From Selenomonadales bacterium (GTDB lineage Bacteria > Bacillota > Negativicutes > Selenomonadales > Selenomonadaceae), in contig CAAGHH010000017.1 in NCBI GenBank assembly GCA_900769615.1, positions 1 through 55,070 of the forward strand: a stretch of 55,070 bases of DNA, written 5' to 3'. Shown here in pieces: positions 1-7,112 of this stretch. The first letter of the stretch is position 1. Each line of letters begins with the position of its first letter. The position numbers and the translations under genes were made by a program. The notes under the pieces are model-generated. The model made no database searches and was not told where the DNA came from. It saw nothing but the letters and a program-made list of their open reading frames with translations.

Positions 1-1
1 C

Positions 2-139
2 CATACTTGTGGACATATAAATAAAGGTCTGAAACTCAAAGACCGCGTATATATTTGTCCCAGGTGCGGTTATACCGAAGATAGGGATTTTAACGCTGCG
101 CTTAATTTGCGAGATGCGAAAGAATATCGGGCAGCTTAA
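2..139 (+). CDS. tnpB: TnpB (IS200/IS605 OrfB) C-terminal fragment, cut by window edge
   Basis: The first 46 codons read in one frame to a TAA at 137-139. They end in the treble-clef zinc-finger tail of TnpB: a CGH segment, then CPRCGYTEDRDFNAALNLRD, which holds the second Cys pair and the invariant RDxNAAxN element of the RuvC-III region. TnpB is an RNA-guided DNA endonuclease of IS200/IS605 elements and is related to Cas12. The 5' part lies outside the window, so it cannot be judged whether the gene is intact. The sequence after the stop is structured, as expected for a TnpB guide-RNA region. Family identity is very likely. Confidence 0.9.
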   Translation, partial: HTCGHINKGLKLKDRVYICPRCGYTEDRDFNAALNLRDAKEYRAA

Positions 140-340
140 CGATAAAAGTCTCGATATATGTACCGATGGCTAGTCGGGAACAGGCTTACCTCCTTGATTA
201 AAACAAGGAGTGTATGGCCAACGCCTTTGGAGTGTACAAGAACTTGTGAGTAGTTGAAGTCTTAGGATTTAACCAAAGCATACACGATGAATAAGGAACT
301 GCAAATCGTGAGATTGTGGCGAAACATCTAGTATAGATAC
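140..340 (+). ncRNA. Candidate TnpB guide RNA (omega/reRNA) region
   Basis: In characterised IS605-group elements the guide RNA overlaps the 3' end of tnpB and extends to the right end; its guide is the flanking host DNA. Here the 3' region has three clear stems: CTCCTTG/CAAGGAG (190-196 with 204-210), ACAAG/CTTGT (236-240 with 243-247) and CACGAT/ATCGTG (283-288 with 305-310), then the 326-338 hairpin. This fits a structured scaffold. The guide would be the bases just past the right end, at the start of mltG. Role and 5' boundary are inferred. Confidence 0.5.
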
Positions 341-342
341 AT

Positions 343-1494
343 TTGTCTATATTTTTAGTAGCAGATGCTGACGTGGGAGATTTTTGGCCGGATTTAACCA
401 AGTACAAAGAAAAGCTCAAGGCAAAGCTGCCTGATTTTAAACCTGGTTCAGAGAAAAAATTGCAGGATATATTAGCAGATATTAGTGACAAAATGACTTG
501 GAAGCGCTGGTGCATATTAGCTTTTACGATGCTTATGTTAATTTTAGGTGGTTCCATGCTGGTGTTTGGCACCGGTGGCAGCAGACGTGAGCTTGCAACT
601 GATCAGGTGGTATATGTTGAAATAAAATCTGGTATGAGTGCAGGTGATATTAGTGATGAGCTAGTGCGGCGTGGGGTACTTACGGATAAAATTTCCTTTT
701 GGTGGCGTGTGAAAAGAAGTGGGGCTGCTAGTAAATTTAAATCTGGCATGTATGCAATGCACCCGAATATGACCGCTGATGAAGTATTGACCAAGCTTAT
801 TAATGGCGATACTGCCGAAGTAAAATTTACTATTCCGGAAGGCTTTGGTGTGAAGGAGATAGCTAAACGGTTAGCCGATGAAGGCCTGGTTGATGAGCAG
901 GAATTTTTAGCTAAGGCTAAGGATTTTGCACCTTATCCTTATATTGATCGCAAAAGTGATATTCGCTATGCTTGTGAAGGCTTTTTGTTTCCCGATACGT
1001 ATATTTTGCATGAAGATGCTACCGTTGATGGTATCTTAAAGATGATGGCCAAAGATTTTGATAACCGGTTGACGCCTGATTTGCGGGCAAGGGCAAAGGC
1101 AATGAATCTTTCGTTGCATGAGCTTATTACGCTTGCGTCGTTAGTGGAAAAAGAGGCCATGTATGAAGAGGATCGGGCAATAATTGCGCAGGTGTTTTTT
1201 AAACGCTTGCGGGTAGGTATGCCATTACAGTCAGATACTACTTTGCAATATTTGCTGGATGCTCCCAAAGAAGATGTGTCGCTTGAGGATACCAGGATTG
1301 AATCGCCGTATAATACTTATCAGCATCGCGGACTTCCGCCAGGACCTATAGCTAGTCCGGGCATGGCTTCGATAAAGGCGGTGCTTTATCCGGCAGATAC
1401 CGATTATCTGTATTTTGTAGCTGACCGTCAAGGTCATAATCATTATTCGACTAATTATAGTGATCATCAGGCTATTGTTGAAGCGGTGCGCTGA
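343..1494 (+). CDS. mltG: Endolytic murein transglycosylase MltG (start uncertain)
   Basis: MltG cleaves nascent peptidoglycan strands at the membrane and is thought to set glycan chain length. The protein has a cytoplasmic N-terminus, one membrane segment at about residues 54-76, a LysM-like stretch (about 88-130) and the YceG catalytic domain with ASLVEKEA (catalytic Glu at 269 or 271) and the PPGPIASPG motif. The only starts in the open frame are TTG 343 and GTG 373; neither has a convincing ribosome site, and a stop (334-336) closes the frame upstream. The IS200/IS605 right end lies immediately before it, so the native start may have been displaced. The gene leads an mltG-trmR-trhP block, the same order as yrrL-yrrM-yrrN/O of Bacillus subtilis. 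Confidence 0.88.
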   Translation: MSIFLVADADVGDFWPDLTKYKEKLKAKLPDFKPGSEKKLQDILADISDKMTWKRWCILAFTMLMLILGGSMLVFGTGGSRRELATDQVVYVEIKSGMSAGDISDELVRRGVLTDKISFWWRVKRSGAASKFKSGMYAMHPNMTADEVLTKLINGDTAEVKFTIPEGFGVKEIAKRLADEGLVDEQEFLAKAKDFAPYPYIDRKSDIRYACEGFLFPDTYILHEDATVDGILKMMAKDFDNRLTPDLRARAKAMNLSLHELITLASLVEKEAMYEEDRAIIAQVFFKRLRVGMPLQSDTTLQYLLDAPKEDVSLEDTRIESPYNTYQHRGLPPGPIASPGMASIKAVLYPADTDYLYFVADRQGHNHYSTNYSDHQAIVEAVR

Positions 1495-1529
1495 TACTAT
1501 AATTAGATTTTTTTAGTAGGAGATTTTTC

Positions 1530-2138
1530 GTGGAAGAACTTTTTAGAGAAATGGAAGTTTTTGCAGCTGCTAATCATGTACCGATAATAAATGAGCGGGG
1601 ACGGCAGGCTTTTTTGCAGGTCGTTAGCGAAGCTAAGCCACGCCAAGTGTTAGAGATTGGTACAGCGATTGGGTATTCAGCACTTTTAATAGCAAATATG
1701 TTTCCAAATGTAAAAATTACGACGCTGGAGCTTAGTGAGGAACGGATAACTGTAGCGAAGTCGTATATCGAGCGTTCACCGTTTGCAGCTAATATAAACA
1801 TTATAGCTGGTGATGCTGCCGAAAGTTTATTGCAGCTTGCAGCCAAGGGCAGTAAATTTGATTTTGTTTTTATTGATGCGGCCAAAGGACAGTATCCAGA
1901 TTATTTTTGCAAGATACAGCCAATGCTGACGCCCGATGCTTGTGTTTTAGCTGATAACGTATTGTTTCGTGGTTATGTGCGGGGCAAGGAAAAAACTCCA
2001 CGGCGCTATCGGACAATAGTCAAACGCTTGCGGGAGTATATAGATATGGTCTCTAAGCTCCCTTTTACAACGAAAATTTTAGAAAATGGGGATGGTCTTG
2101 CCGTTACAAGGAGGATTTTTGATGCTGAAAAAGCCTGA
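1530..2138 (+). CDS. trmR: tRNA 5-hydroxyuridine methyltransferase-type O-methyltransferase
   Basis: This is a 202-residue class I SAM methyltransferase of the caffeoyl-CoA/catechol O-methyltransferase fold. The SAM loop is VLEIGTAIGYSALL and the metal-site motif is VFIDAAKGQYPDYF. The GTG start at 1530 is preceded by AGGAGA (1518-1523). Family sequence alone would only say O-methyltransferase. The location between mltG and a U32-family gene matches B. subtilis yrrM (trmR), which makes 5-methoxyuridine at tRNA position 34, so that role is favoured here. Its 3' end overlaps the next gene by 17 bases, indicating translational coupling. Confidence 0.85.
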   Translation: MEELFREMEVFAAANHVPIINERGRQAFLQVVSEAKPRQVLEIGTAIGYSALLIANMFPNVKITTLELSEERITVAKSYIERSPFAANINIIAGDAAESLLQLAAKGSKFDFVFIDAAKGQYPDYFCKIQPMLTPDACVLADNVLFRGYVRGKEKTPRRYRTIVKRLREYIDMVSKLPFTTKILENGDGLAVTRRIFDAEKA

Positions 2139-3345
2139 ACTTTTGTCTCCAGCCGGTAATTTAGAAAAAATGAAAATGGCGCTTTTATATGGTGCTGATG
2201 CCGTATATTTAGGTGGCAAGGGATATGGACTTAGGGCGCTTGGCGGCAACTTCAGCCGTGAGGAATTAAAAGAAGCAGTAGAATTTGCACATGCTCGGGG
2301 TAAGAAGGTTTATGTGACAGTAAATATATTTCCGCACAATAGTGATTTGGCGGGACTGCCGGATTATCTTCGCTATTTACAGTCGATAAAGGCAGATGCA
2401 TTGTTAGTGGCTGATTTGGGCGTTTTTAGCATGTGCAAGAAATATATACCGGATATGGAGCTGCATATAAGCACCCAGGCGAATAATACCAATTGGGCGA
2501 CAGTCAATGCCTGGCAGGCACTTGGTGCTGGCCGGGTAGTATTAGCGCGGGAAATGTCCCTTAAGGAAATTCATGAAATAAGAGCTAAGTGTCAAGTAGA
2601 GCTTGAGATGTTCATTCATGGCGCAATGTGTATTTCTTACTCGGGACGTTGTTTGCTATCAAACTATTTTACGGGGCGTGATTCTAATCGTGGCAGCTGT
2701 GCCCAATCCTGCCGCTGGAAGTATGCTTTGGTGGAAGAAACTCGCCCAGGCAAATATTTTCCTATTGCGGAAGATGAGCGTGGTTCTTATATTATGAATT
2801 CCAAAGATATGTGTTTAATGGCACATTTAAAAGATGTCATTGAAAGCGGTGTTGACAGCCTTAAAATTGAGGGACGGATGAAGAGCGTGCATTATGCTGC
2901 CAGTGTTACGAAAGCCTATCGTTTAGCAATTGATAATTACTTTGCTGATCCAGAAAATTTTGCTGTCAAGCAGGAATGGCTGGATGAATTGGAGAAAGTA
3001 TCACATCGGGCGTATACAACTGGTTTTTATTATGGCCAGCCAACAGCAGCTGATCAAATTTATGGCAAAACATCCTATGATCAGACATCAGATTTTGTCG
3101 GGTTGGTGCGTTCGTATGATGCTGTTACTGGTTATGCTGTGGTTGAACAACGCAATAATATGAAAATCGGTCAGGAAATTGAAGTTTTTCAGCCACAAGG
3201 ACCATTGTTTCGTCAACCAATTACTGATATGATAGATGATAGCGGGGAGCATGTAGCGGTAGCTCCGCATCCGCAGCAGATTATCCAGATGAAGATGGAA
3301 CAGCCTGTAGAGCCATATACGATTCTCAGGCGTGACATAAAATAA
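2122..3345 (+). CDS. trhP: U32-family tRNA hydroxylation protein (TrhP-like)
   Basis: The 407-residue protein begins LLSPAGNLEKMK and carries the U32 signature EMFIHGAMCISYSGRCLLS, then a Cys-rich stretch (GSCAQSCRW), with a small beta domain at the C-terminus. U32 proteins were long called collagenases, but TrhP (YrrN/YrrO, E. coli TrhP/YegQ) works with prephenate to hydroxylate tRNA uridine 34. The ATG at 2122 is chosen because AAGGAGG at 2109-2115 sits before it; a longer frame from 2086 lacks such a site. It lies directly after the methyltransferase that would act on its product. B. subtilis has two U32 genes in this block; only one is present here. Confidence 0.87.
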   Translation: MLKKPELLSPAGNLEKMKMALLYGADAVYLGGKGYGLRALGGNFSREELKEAVEFAHARGKKVYVTVNIFPHNSDLAGLPDYLRYLQSIKADALLVADLGVFSMCKKYIPDMELHISTQANNTNWATVNAWQALGAGRVVLAREMSLKEIHEIRAKCQVELEMFIHGAMCISYSGRCLLSNYFTGRDSNRGSCAQSCRWKYALVEETRPGKYFPIAEDERGSYIMNSKDMCLMAHLKDVIESGVDSLKIEGRMKSVHYAASVTKAYRLAIDNYFADPENFAVKQEWLDELEKVSHRAYTTGFYYGQPTAADQIYGKTSYDQTSDFVGLVRSYDAVTGYAVVEQRNNMKIGQEIEVFQPQGPLFRQPITDMIDDSGEHVAVAPHPQQIIQMKMEQPVEPYTILRRDIK

Positions 3346-3371
3346 TAGAGAAAAATAAAGGAGTGTTTTTC

Positions 3372-3653
3372 ATGGCAGATTTAGTTCGTTATTTTGGCAA
3401 GGCAACCGGCAGAGTACAAGGCGTAGGTTTTAGAATGTTCGTTCAGCAGAATGCTGGCGAGCTTAATGTTACTGGCTGGATTCGCAACATGGAAGACGGT
3501 ACTGTAGATATGGAGCTTCAGGGCTCGCAGGCGGCAGTTGATGAAATGGAAAGAATAATCCGCAAGGGTAATTATTTCATCAAAGTTCAAAGCTTTGGGC
3601 TAGAGACACGTCCGGTGAAAGCTGATGAATCAAGATTTGTAATCCATTATTAA
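3372..3653 (+). CDS. acyP: Acylphosphatase
   Basis: This 93-residue enzyme hydrolyses acyl phosphates such as acetyl phosphate. It matches the family in length and in both signatures: GRVQGVGFRMFVQ, with the phosphate-binding loop and Arg, and GWIRNMEDGTVDMELQG, with the catalytic Asn. The ATG at 3372 is preferred because AAAGGAG (about 3358-3363) is at ideal spacing; a GTG at 3363 falls inside that ribosome site. It sits between trhP and aroQ with short gaps and is probably co-transcribed. Confidence 0.93.
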   Translation: MADLVRYFGKATGRVQGVGFRMFVQQNAGELNVTGWIRNMEDGTVDMELQGSQAAVDEMERIIRKGNYFIKVQSFGLETRPVKADESRFVIHY

Positions 3654-3669
3654 GGCTTAGGTGGTAAAT

Positions 3670-4113
3670 ATGGCTAAAGTATTAGTTTTAAATGGACCAA
3701 ATCTAAATCTTTTAGGAACGCGGGAACCGGCTATTTATGGCAGTACGACGTTAAAAGATATCGAGGCAATGATGCTAAAAAGAGCCAGTGAAGCTGGTAT
3801 TGCGATAGATTTTTTTCAGTCAAATCATGAAGGCGAACTGGTAGACAGAGTGCAGGCAGCCAATCATAATTATGATTATATTATTTTTAATGCAGCAGCA
3901 TTTACGCATTATAGTATTGCTTTGCGGGATGCTATTGGTGCTATTGAAGTTCCCGTTATTGAGGTGCATATTTCAAATATTCATAAGCGTGAGGAGTTTC
4001 GCCATACATCAGTCTTAGCCCCAGTGGCGTTAGGTCAGATTTGCGGTTTAGGGGTTGAAAGCTATTTGGCAGCTTTAGAAGCGGTCATTTACAAGCTAAA
4101 GAAAGCAAAGTAA
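3670..4113 (+). CDS. aroQ: 3-dehydroquinate dehydratase, type II
   Basis: This 147-residue dodecameric-type dehydroquinase performs the third step of the shikimate pathway (3-dehydroquinate to 3-dehydroshikimate). Visible motifs are VLNGPNLNLLGTREP, the Tyr of AIYGSTTL (the catalytic base), NAAAFTHYS and EVHISNIHKREEFRH. The ATG at 3670 follows TAGGTGG (3658-3664); a GTG at 3661 lies within that site. A second shikimate enzyme, aroA, is about 10 kb downstream. In many Bacillota aroQ precedes an Xaa-Pro peptidase gene, as here. Confidence 0.95.
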   Translation: MAKVLVLNGPNLNLLGTREPAIYGSTTLKDIEAMMLKRASEAGIAIDFFQSNHEGELVDRVQAANHNYDYIIFNAAAFTHYSIALRDAIGAIEVPVIEVHISNIHKREEFRHTSVLAPVALGQICGLGVESYLAALEAVIYKLKKAK

Positions 4114-4131
4114 TTTTGGAGATGAATTGTT

Positions 4132-5202
4132 ATGAATAAGAGTCGTCTTAGTGCGATTCGAGCGCTGCTGGCAGCAAAAGGCTTAGACGCGGTCGTTATC
4201 AGCAAATATGTAAATTTGCATTATTTTAGTGGCTTTCGCGGCGACGATACTATTTTAGTTATTAGTTTAGATAAAGCTTTGCTTATCACTGATAACCGTT
4301 ATACTGAGCAGGCTGCCAAGCAGGCACCTTTATTTGAAATTGTTGAGCAAAAGGGCGGCCTTTTAAAGAAAACAGCAGAATGTATCAAAAAAATCGGAGT
4401 GCATAAAGTTGGTTTTGAGGGACATTCACTGGTTTTTGCGGATTATATGGCGTTAACTAAGCTGCTTTCTGGTGTAGATTTTACAGTATCTGTGCAGCTT
4501 GATGAGCTTAGGCAAATAAAAGATGCTGAGGAAATAACATTTATCCGGGAAGCTTGCCGGATTGCTGATGCGGCGTATGCTGATATTGTGCATTTCATAA
4601 AACCTGGGATGACCGAGGTTGCCGTAGCAGCTAGATTAGAACAGGTTATGCGGGCTGAGGGCAGCGAAAAGCCGTCATTTGATACGATCGTAGCATCAGG
4701 TTTGCGAGGAAGTATGCCTCATGGAACAGCAACTGACAAGGAATTAGCGATTGGTGATTTTGTGACGATGGATTATGGGGCTAAGTTTCAAGGCTATTGC
4801 TCAGATATAACGCGAACAGTATGCATAGGCCAAGCTAGCGCTAGGCAAAAGGAAGTATATAGTGCGGTGCTGGAAACTCAGGAGAAGGTGCTGAGTGCTA
4901 TAAAGCCTGGTAAGTCTGGTCGAGAAATAGATGCGATGTCACGGGATAATTTAGCTAAGTACGATTTGGCTAATTATTTTGGTCATGGTCTTGGTCATAG
5001 CTTGGGACTGGAGATTCATGAAGAACCGCGGCTTTCACCAGCTAGTACTTGTGAAGAATTAAAAGCTGGTATGCTGATTACCGATGAGCCTGGTGTTTAT
5101 ATTCCAGGCTGGGGCGGTCTTAGAATCGAAGACACGGTGCTGGTAACGTCTGCTGGTTCCGAGCGGCTTACTAAATCAACTAAAAAGCTTATAGAAATTT
5201 AA
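4132..5202 (+). CDS. M24B aminopeptidase P / Xaa-Pro dipeptidase family
   Basis: The protein has 356 residues with a creatinase-like N-terminal domain (1-125) and a pita-bread metallopeptidase domain. Metal ligands are visible in the usual order: MDYGAKFQGYCSDITR (two Asp), HGLGHSLGLEIHE (His), ITDEPGVYIPG (Glu) and GGLRIEDTV (Glu). The family removes N-terminal residues preceding proline or cleaves X-Pro dipeptides. In many Bacillota this gene is followed by efp, but here an intrinsic terminator follows. The name pepQ or ypdF could be used; exact specificity cannot be read from sequence. Confidence 0.92.
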   Translation: MNKSRLSAIRALLAAKGLDAVVISKYVNLHYFSGFRGDDTILVISLDKALLITDNRYTEQAAKQAPLFEIVEQKGGLLKKTAECIKKIGVHKVGFEGHSLVFADYMALTKLLSGVDFTVSVQLDELRQIKDAEEITFIREACRIADAAYADIVHFIKPGMTEVAVAARLEQVMRAEGSEKPSFDTIVASGLRGSMPHGTATDKELAIGDFVTMDYGAKFQGYCSDITRTVCIGQASARQKEVYSAVLETQEKVLSAIKPGKSGREIDAMSRDNLAKYDLANYFGHGLGHSLGLEIHEEPRLSPASTCEELKAGMLITDEPGVYIPGWGGLRIEDTVLVTSAGSERLTKSTKKLIEI

Positions 5203-5215
5203 TAACATAGCTGGT

Positions 5216-5250
5216 AAATCCCCTGCTTGAGTAGTTTAGCAGGGGATTTT
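5216..5250 (+). terminator. Intrinsic terminator after the aroQ-peptidase block
   Basis: Perfect 11-bp inverted repeat AAATCCCCTGC / GCAGGGGATTT (5216-5226 with 5239-5249) followed by T residues. It closes the mltG-to-peptidase transcription unit. Confidence 0.88.
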
Positions 5251-5251
5251 G

Positions 5252-5280
5252 TTGCAATATAATCGGCAGAATGATAAAAT
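5252..5280 (+). promoter_or_regulatory. Predicted promoter of RNase J gene
   Basis: TTGCAA (5252-5257), a 17-base spacer and TAAAAT (5275-5280) lie right after the previous terminator and before a roughly 80-base leader. Confidence 0.55.
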
Positions 5281-5308
5281 AGATAAGAATGATTATGAAC
5301 GGACTACA

Positions 5309-5324
5309 ATTGCATAGATGCAAT
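5309..5324 (+). repeat. Perfect inverted repeat in the RNase J leader
   Basis: ATTGCAT-AG-ATGCAAT, seven perfect base pairs around a 2-base centre, lies between the predicted promoter and the start. The short centre suits a protein operator better than an RNA hairpin. No known consensus is claimed. Confidence 0.5.
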
Positions 5325-5369
5325 AGGATATAAATAAATTTAGGTAAAAAATCGATGGAGGTGCAATTT

Positions 5370-7034
5370 TTGGCTAAAGGAGCACAAAAACTACAAGTAA
5401 TCCCTTTGGGAGGATTAGGTGAAATCGGCAAAAACATGACCGTTATTCGGGTTGATGATGAGATACTAGTTATTGATTCTGGTTTAATGTTCCCGGATGA
5501 AGATATGTTAGGGGTTGATTTGGTAATACCTGACATAAGCTATTTGGTAGAAAATCGTGATAAAGTCAAAGCTATAGTTTTGACCCATGGACATGAGGAC
5601 CATATAGGTGCCCTGCCGTATGTATTGAAACAAATTAATGTTCCAGTATATGGTACGAGATTGACGCTTGGCATCCTTGAAGGCCGGTTAAAGGAAAATG
5701 GGGTTGATTCAAGCAATCTGCATCCAGTTATGCAGGGCGATATCATAAGTGCTGGCTGCTTTACAGTAGGTTTTATTCGGGTTAATCATTCAATTCCGGA
5801 TGCGGTTGGTCTCTCGATAAAGACGCCAGTTGGCATGATTGTTCATACTGGTGACTTTAAGCTCGATTATACGCCGATTGATGGTAAAATGACTGATTTT
5901 AGACGTTTTTCGGATCTTGGCAACAAAGGTGTTCTGCTGATGATGGCAGATTCAACTAATGCTGAACGTCCGGGGCATACGCCTAGTGAACGTACGGTAG
6001 GCGCTGCCTTTGATAAAGCTTTTCATGGCGCACGCGGCCGTATTATCGTTGCAACATTTTCGTCAAATGTTCACCGTATTCAACAGGTAATAGACAATGC
6101 GGTTCGTTATAAAAGGCGAGTTGCGGTTCTGGGACGCAGTATGGTAAATGTCGTCAATATTTCGCTGGAGCTTGGTTATATAACGGCTCCTGAAGGGACG
6201 ATTATTGACATTGATGAAATTAATAATTTCCGTTCTGATCAGATTGTTATTGTGACTACGGGTAGCCAAGGCGAACCGATGTCGGCACTTACCCGCATGG
6301 CAATGTCCGATCATCGTAAGGTTACGATTGTTCCTGGTGACACAGTGGTTATTTCGGCTACGCCAATTCCCGGTAATGAAAAACTGGTGGCTAAAACCAT
6401 TGATAATCTTATGCGTTTAGGAGCTAATGTGGTTTACGGTCGTGATAAGGGCGTGCATGTATCAGGTCACGCTAGTCAGGAAGAATTAAAGCTCATGCAT
6501 AATTTGGTGCGTCCGAAGTTCTTCTTGCCCGTACATGGTGAATATCATCATTTAGTACAGCATGCTCAGCTGGCTAGAGAACTTGGCATGCCAAAGGATC
6601 ATATTTTCCTGGGCGAAAATGGTCAGATTTTTGAATTTACCCGTGATAAGGGCGCTGTGGTTGGCAAAGTAACTGCTGGTATGGTTATGGTTGATGGTTT
6701 GGGTGTTGGTGATGTTGGCAATATCGTATTGCGAGATCGTCGGCAGTTATCGCAGGATGGTATTCTCATCGTAGTTGTTACTATGGATAGAGCATCTAAC
6801 TGTGTAGTAGCTGGACCAGATATTGTTTCCCGCGGTTTTGTTTACGTGCGTGAGTCTGAGGCGCTGATGGATGAAGCCAAGGCCAGAGTGGAGCAGGCAC
6901 TTGATCGCTGTGAGGATGAAAATGTTACGGAATGGGCGGCTATAAAATCCAATGTACGTGATGCACTTGGACGTTATTTATTTGAAAAAACGCGTCGTCG
7001 GCCGATGATATTGCCAATCATTATGGAGATATGA
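5370..7034 (+). CDS. rnj: Ribonuclease J (metallo-beta-lactamase / beta-CASP)
   Basis: The 554-residue enzyme has 5'-to-3' exonuclease and endonuclease activity in mRNA decay and rRNA maturation. The metallo-beta-lactamase motif THGHEDHIGALPY is near residues 72-84, followed by HTGDFKLD, the beta-CASP segments MADSTNAERPGHTPSE and GSQGEPMSAL, PVHGEYHHL, and the C-terminal domain. Length is normal for RNase J1. The TTG at 5370 is chosen because GGAGGTG (5357-5363) sits 6 bases upstream; the ATG at 5355 would overlap that ribosome site. It is a single-gene unit between terminators. J1 versus J2 cannot be decided here. Confidence 0.94.
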   Translation: MAKGAQKLQVIPLGGLGEIGKNMTVIRVDDEILVIDSGLMFPDEDMLGVDLVIPDISYLVENRDKVKAIVLTHGHEDHIGALPYVLKQINVPVYGTRLTLGILEGRLKENGVDSSNLHPVMQGDIISAGCFTVGFIRVNHSIPDAVGLSIKTPVGMIVHTGDFKLDYTPIDGKMTDFRRFSDLGNKGVLLMMADSTNAERPGHTPSERTVGAAFDKAFHGARGRIIVATFSSNVHRIQQVIDNAVRYKRRVAVLGRSMVNVVNISLELGYITAPEGTIIDIDEINNFRSDQIVIVTTGSQGEPMSALTRMAMSDHRKVTIVPGDTVVISATPIPGNEKLVAKTIDNLMRLGANVVYGRDKGVHVSGHASQEELKLMHNLVRPKFFLPVHGEYHHLVQHAQLARELGMPKDHIFLGENGQIFEFTRDKGAVVGKVTAGMVMVDGLGVGDVGNIVLRDRRQLSQDGILIVVVTMDRASNCVVAGPDIVSRGFVYVRESEALMDEAKARVEQALDRCEDENVTEWAAIKSNVRDALGRYLFEKTRRRPMILPIIMEI

Positions 7035-7051
7035 TATAGCGAGCTAGCAGC

Positions 7052-7090
7052 AGAAACTGACTGTCCTTATGGAAGTCAGTTTCTTTTTTT
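7052..7090 (+). terminator. Intrinsic terminator after RNase J gene
   Basis: Inverted repeat AGAAACTGACT / AGTCAGTTTCT (7052-7062 with 7074-7084) ends in a run of seven T. It lies only 22 bases before the dnaE start. Confidence 0.9.
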
Positions 7091-7112
7091 GAAAAGGAAA
7101 GCGGGGTGGAGC

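Larger units (their letters stand above)
1..345 (+). mobile_element. IS200/IS605-type element, right part only
   Basis: This holds the tnpB 3' end plus about 200 non-coding bases with several hairpins, ending next to mltG. IS200/IS605 elements lack terminal inverted repeats and carry subterminal hairpins. A perfect small hairpin, ATCTA-GTA-TAGAT at 326-338, sits where a right-end hairpin would be, and TATAGA (332-337) can alternatively pair with TCTATA (346-351). The exact right boundary is inferred from where mltG coding sequence begins. The left end and any tnpA are outside the window. Confidence 0.7.
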
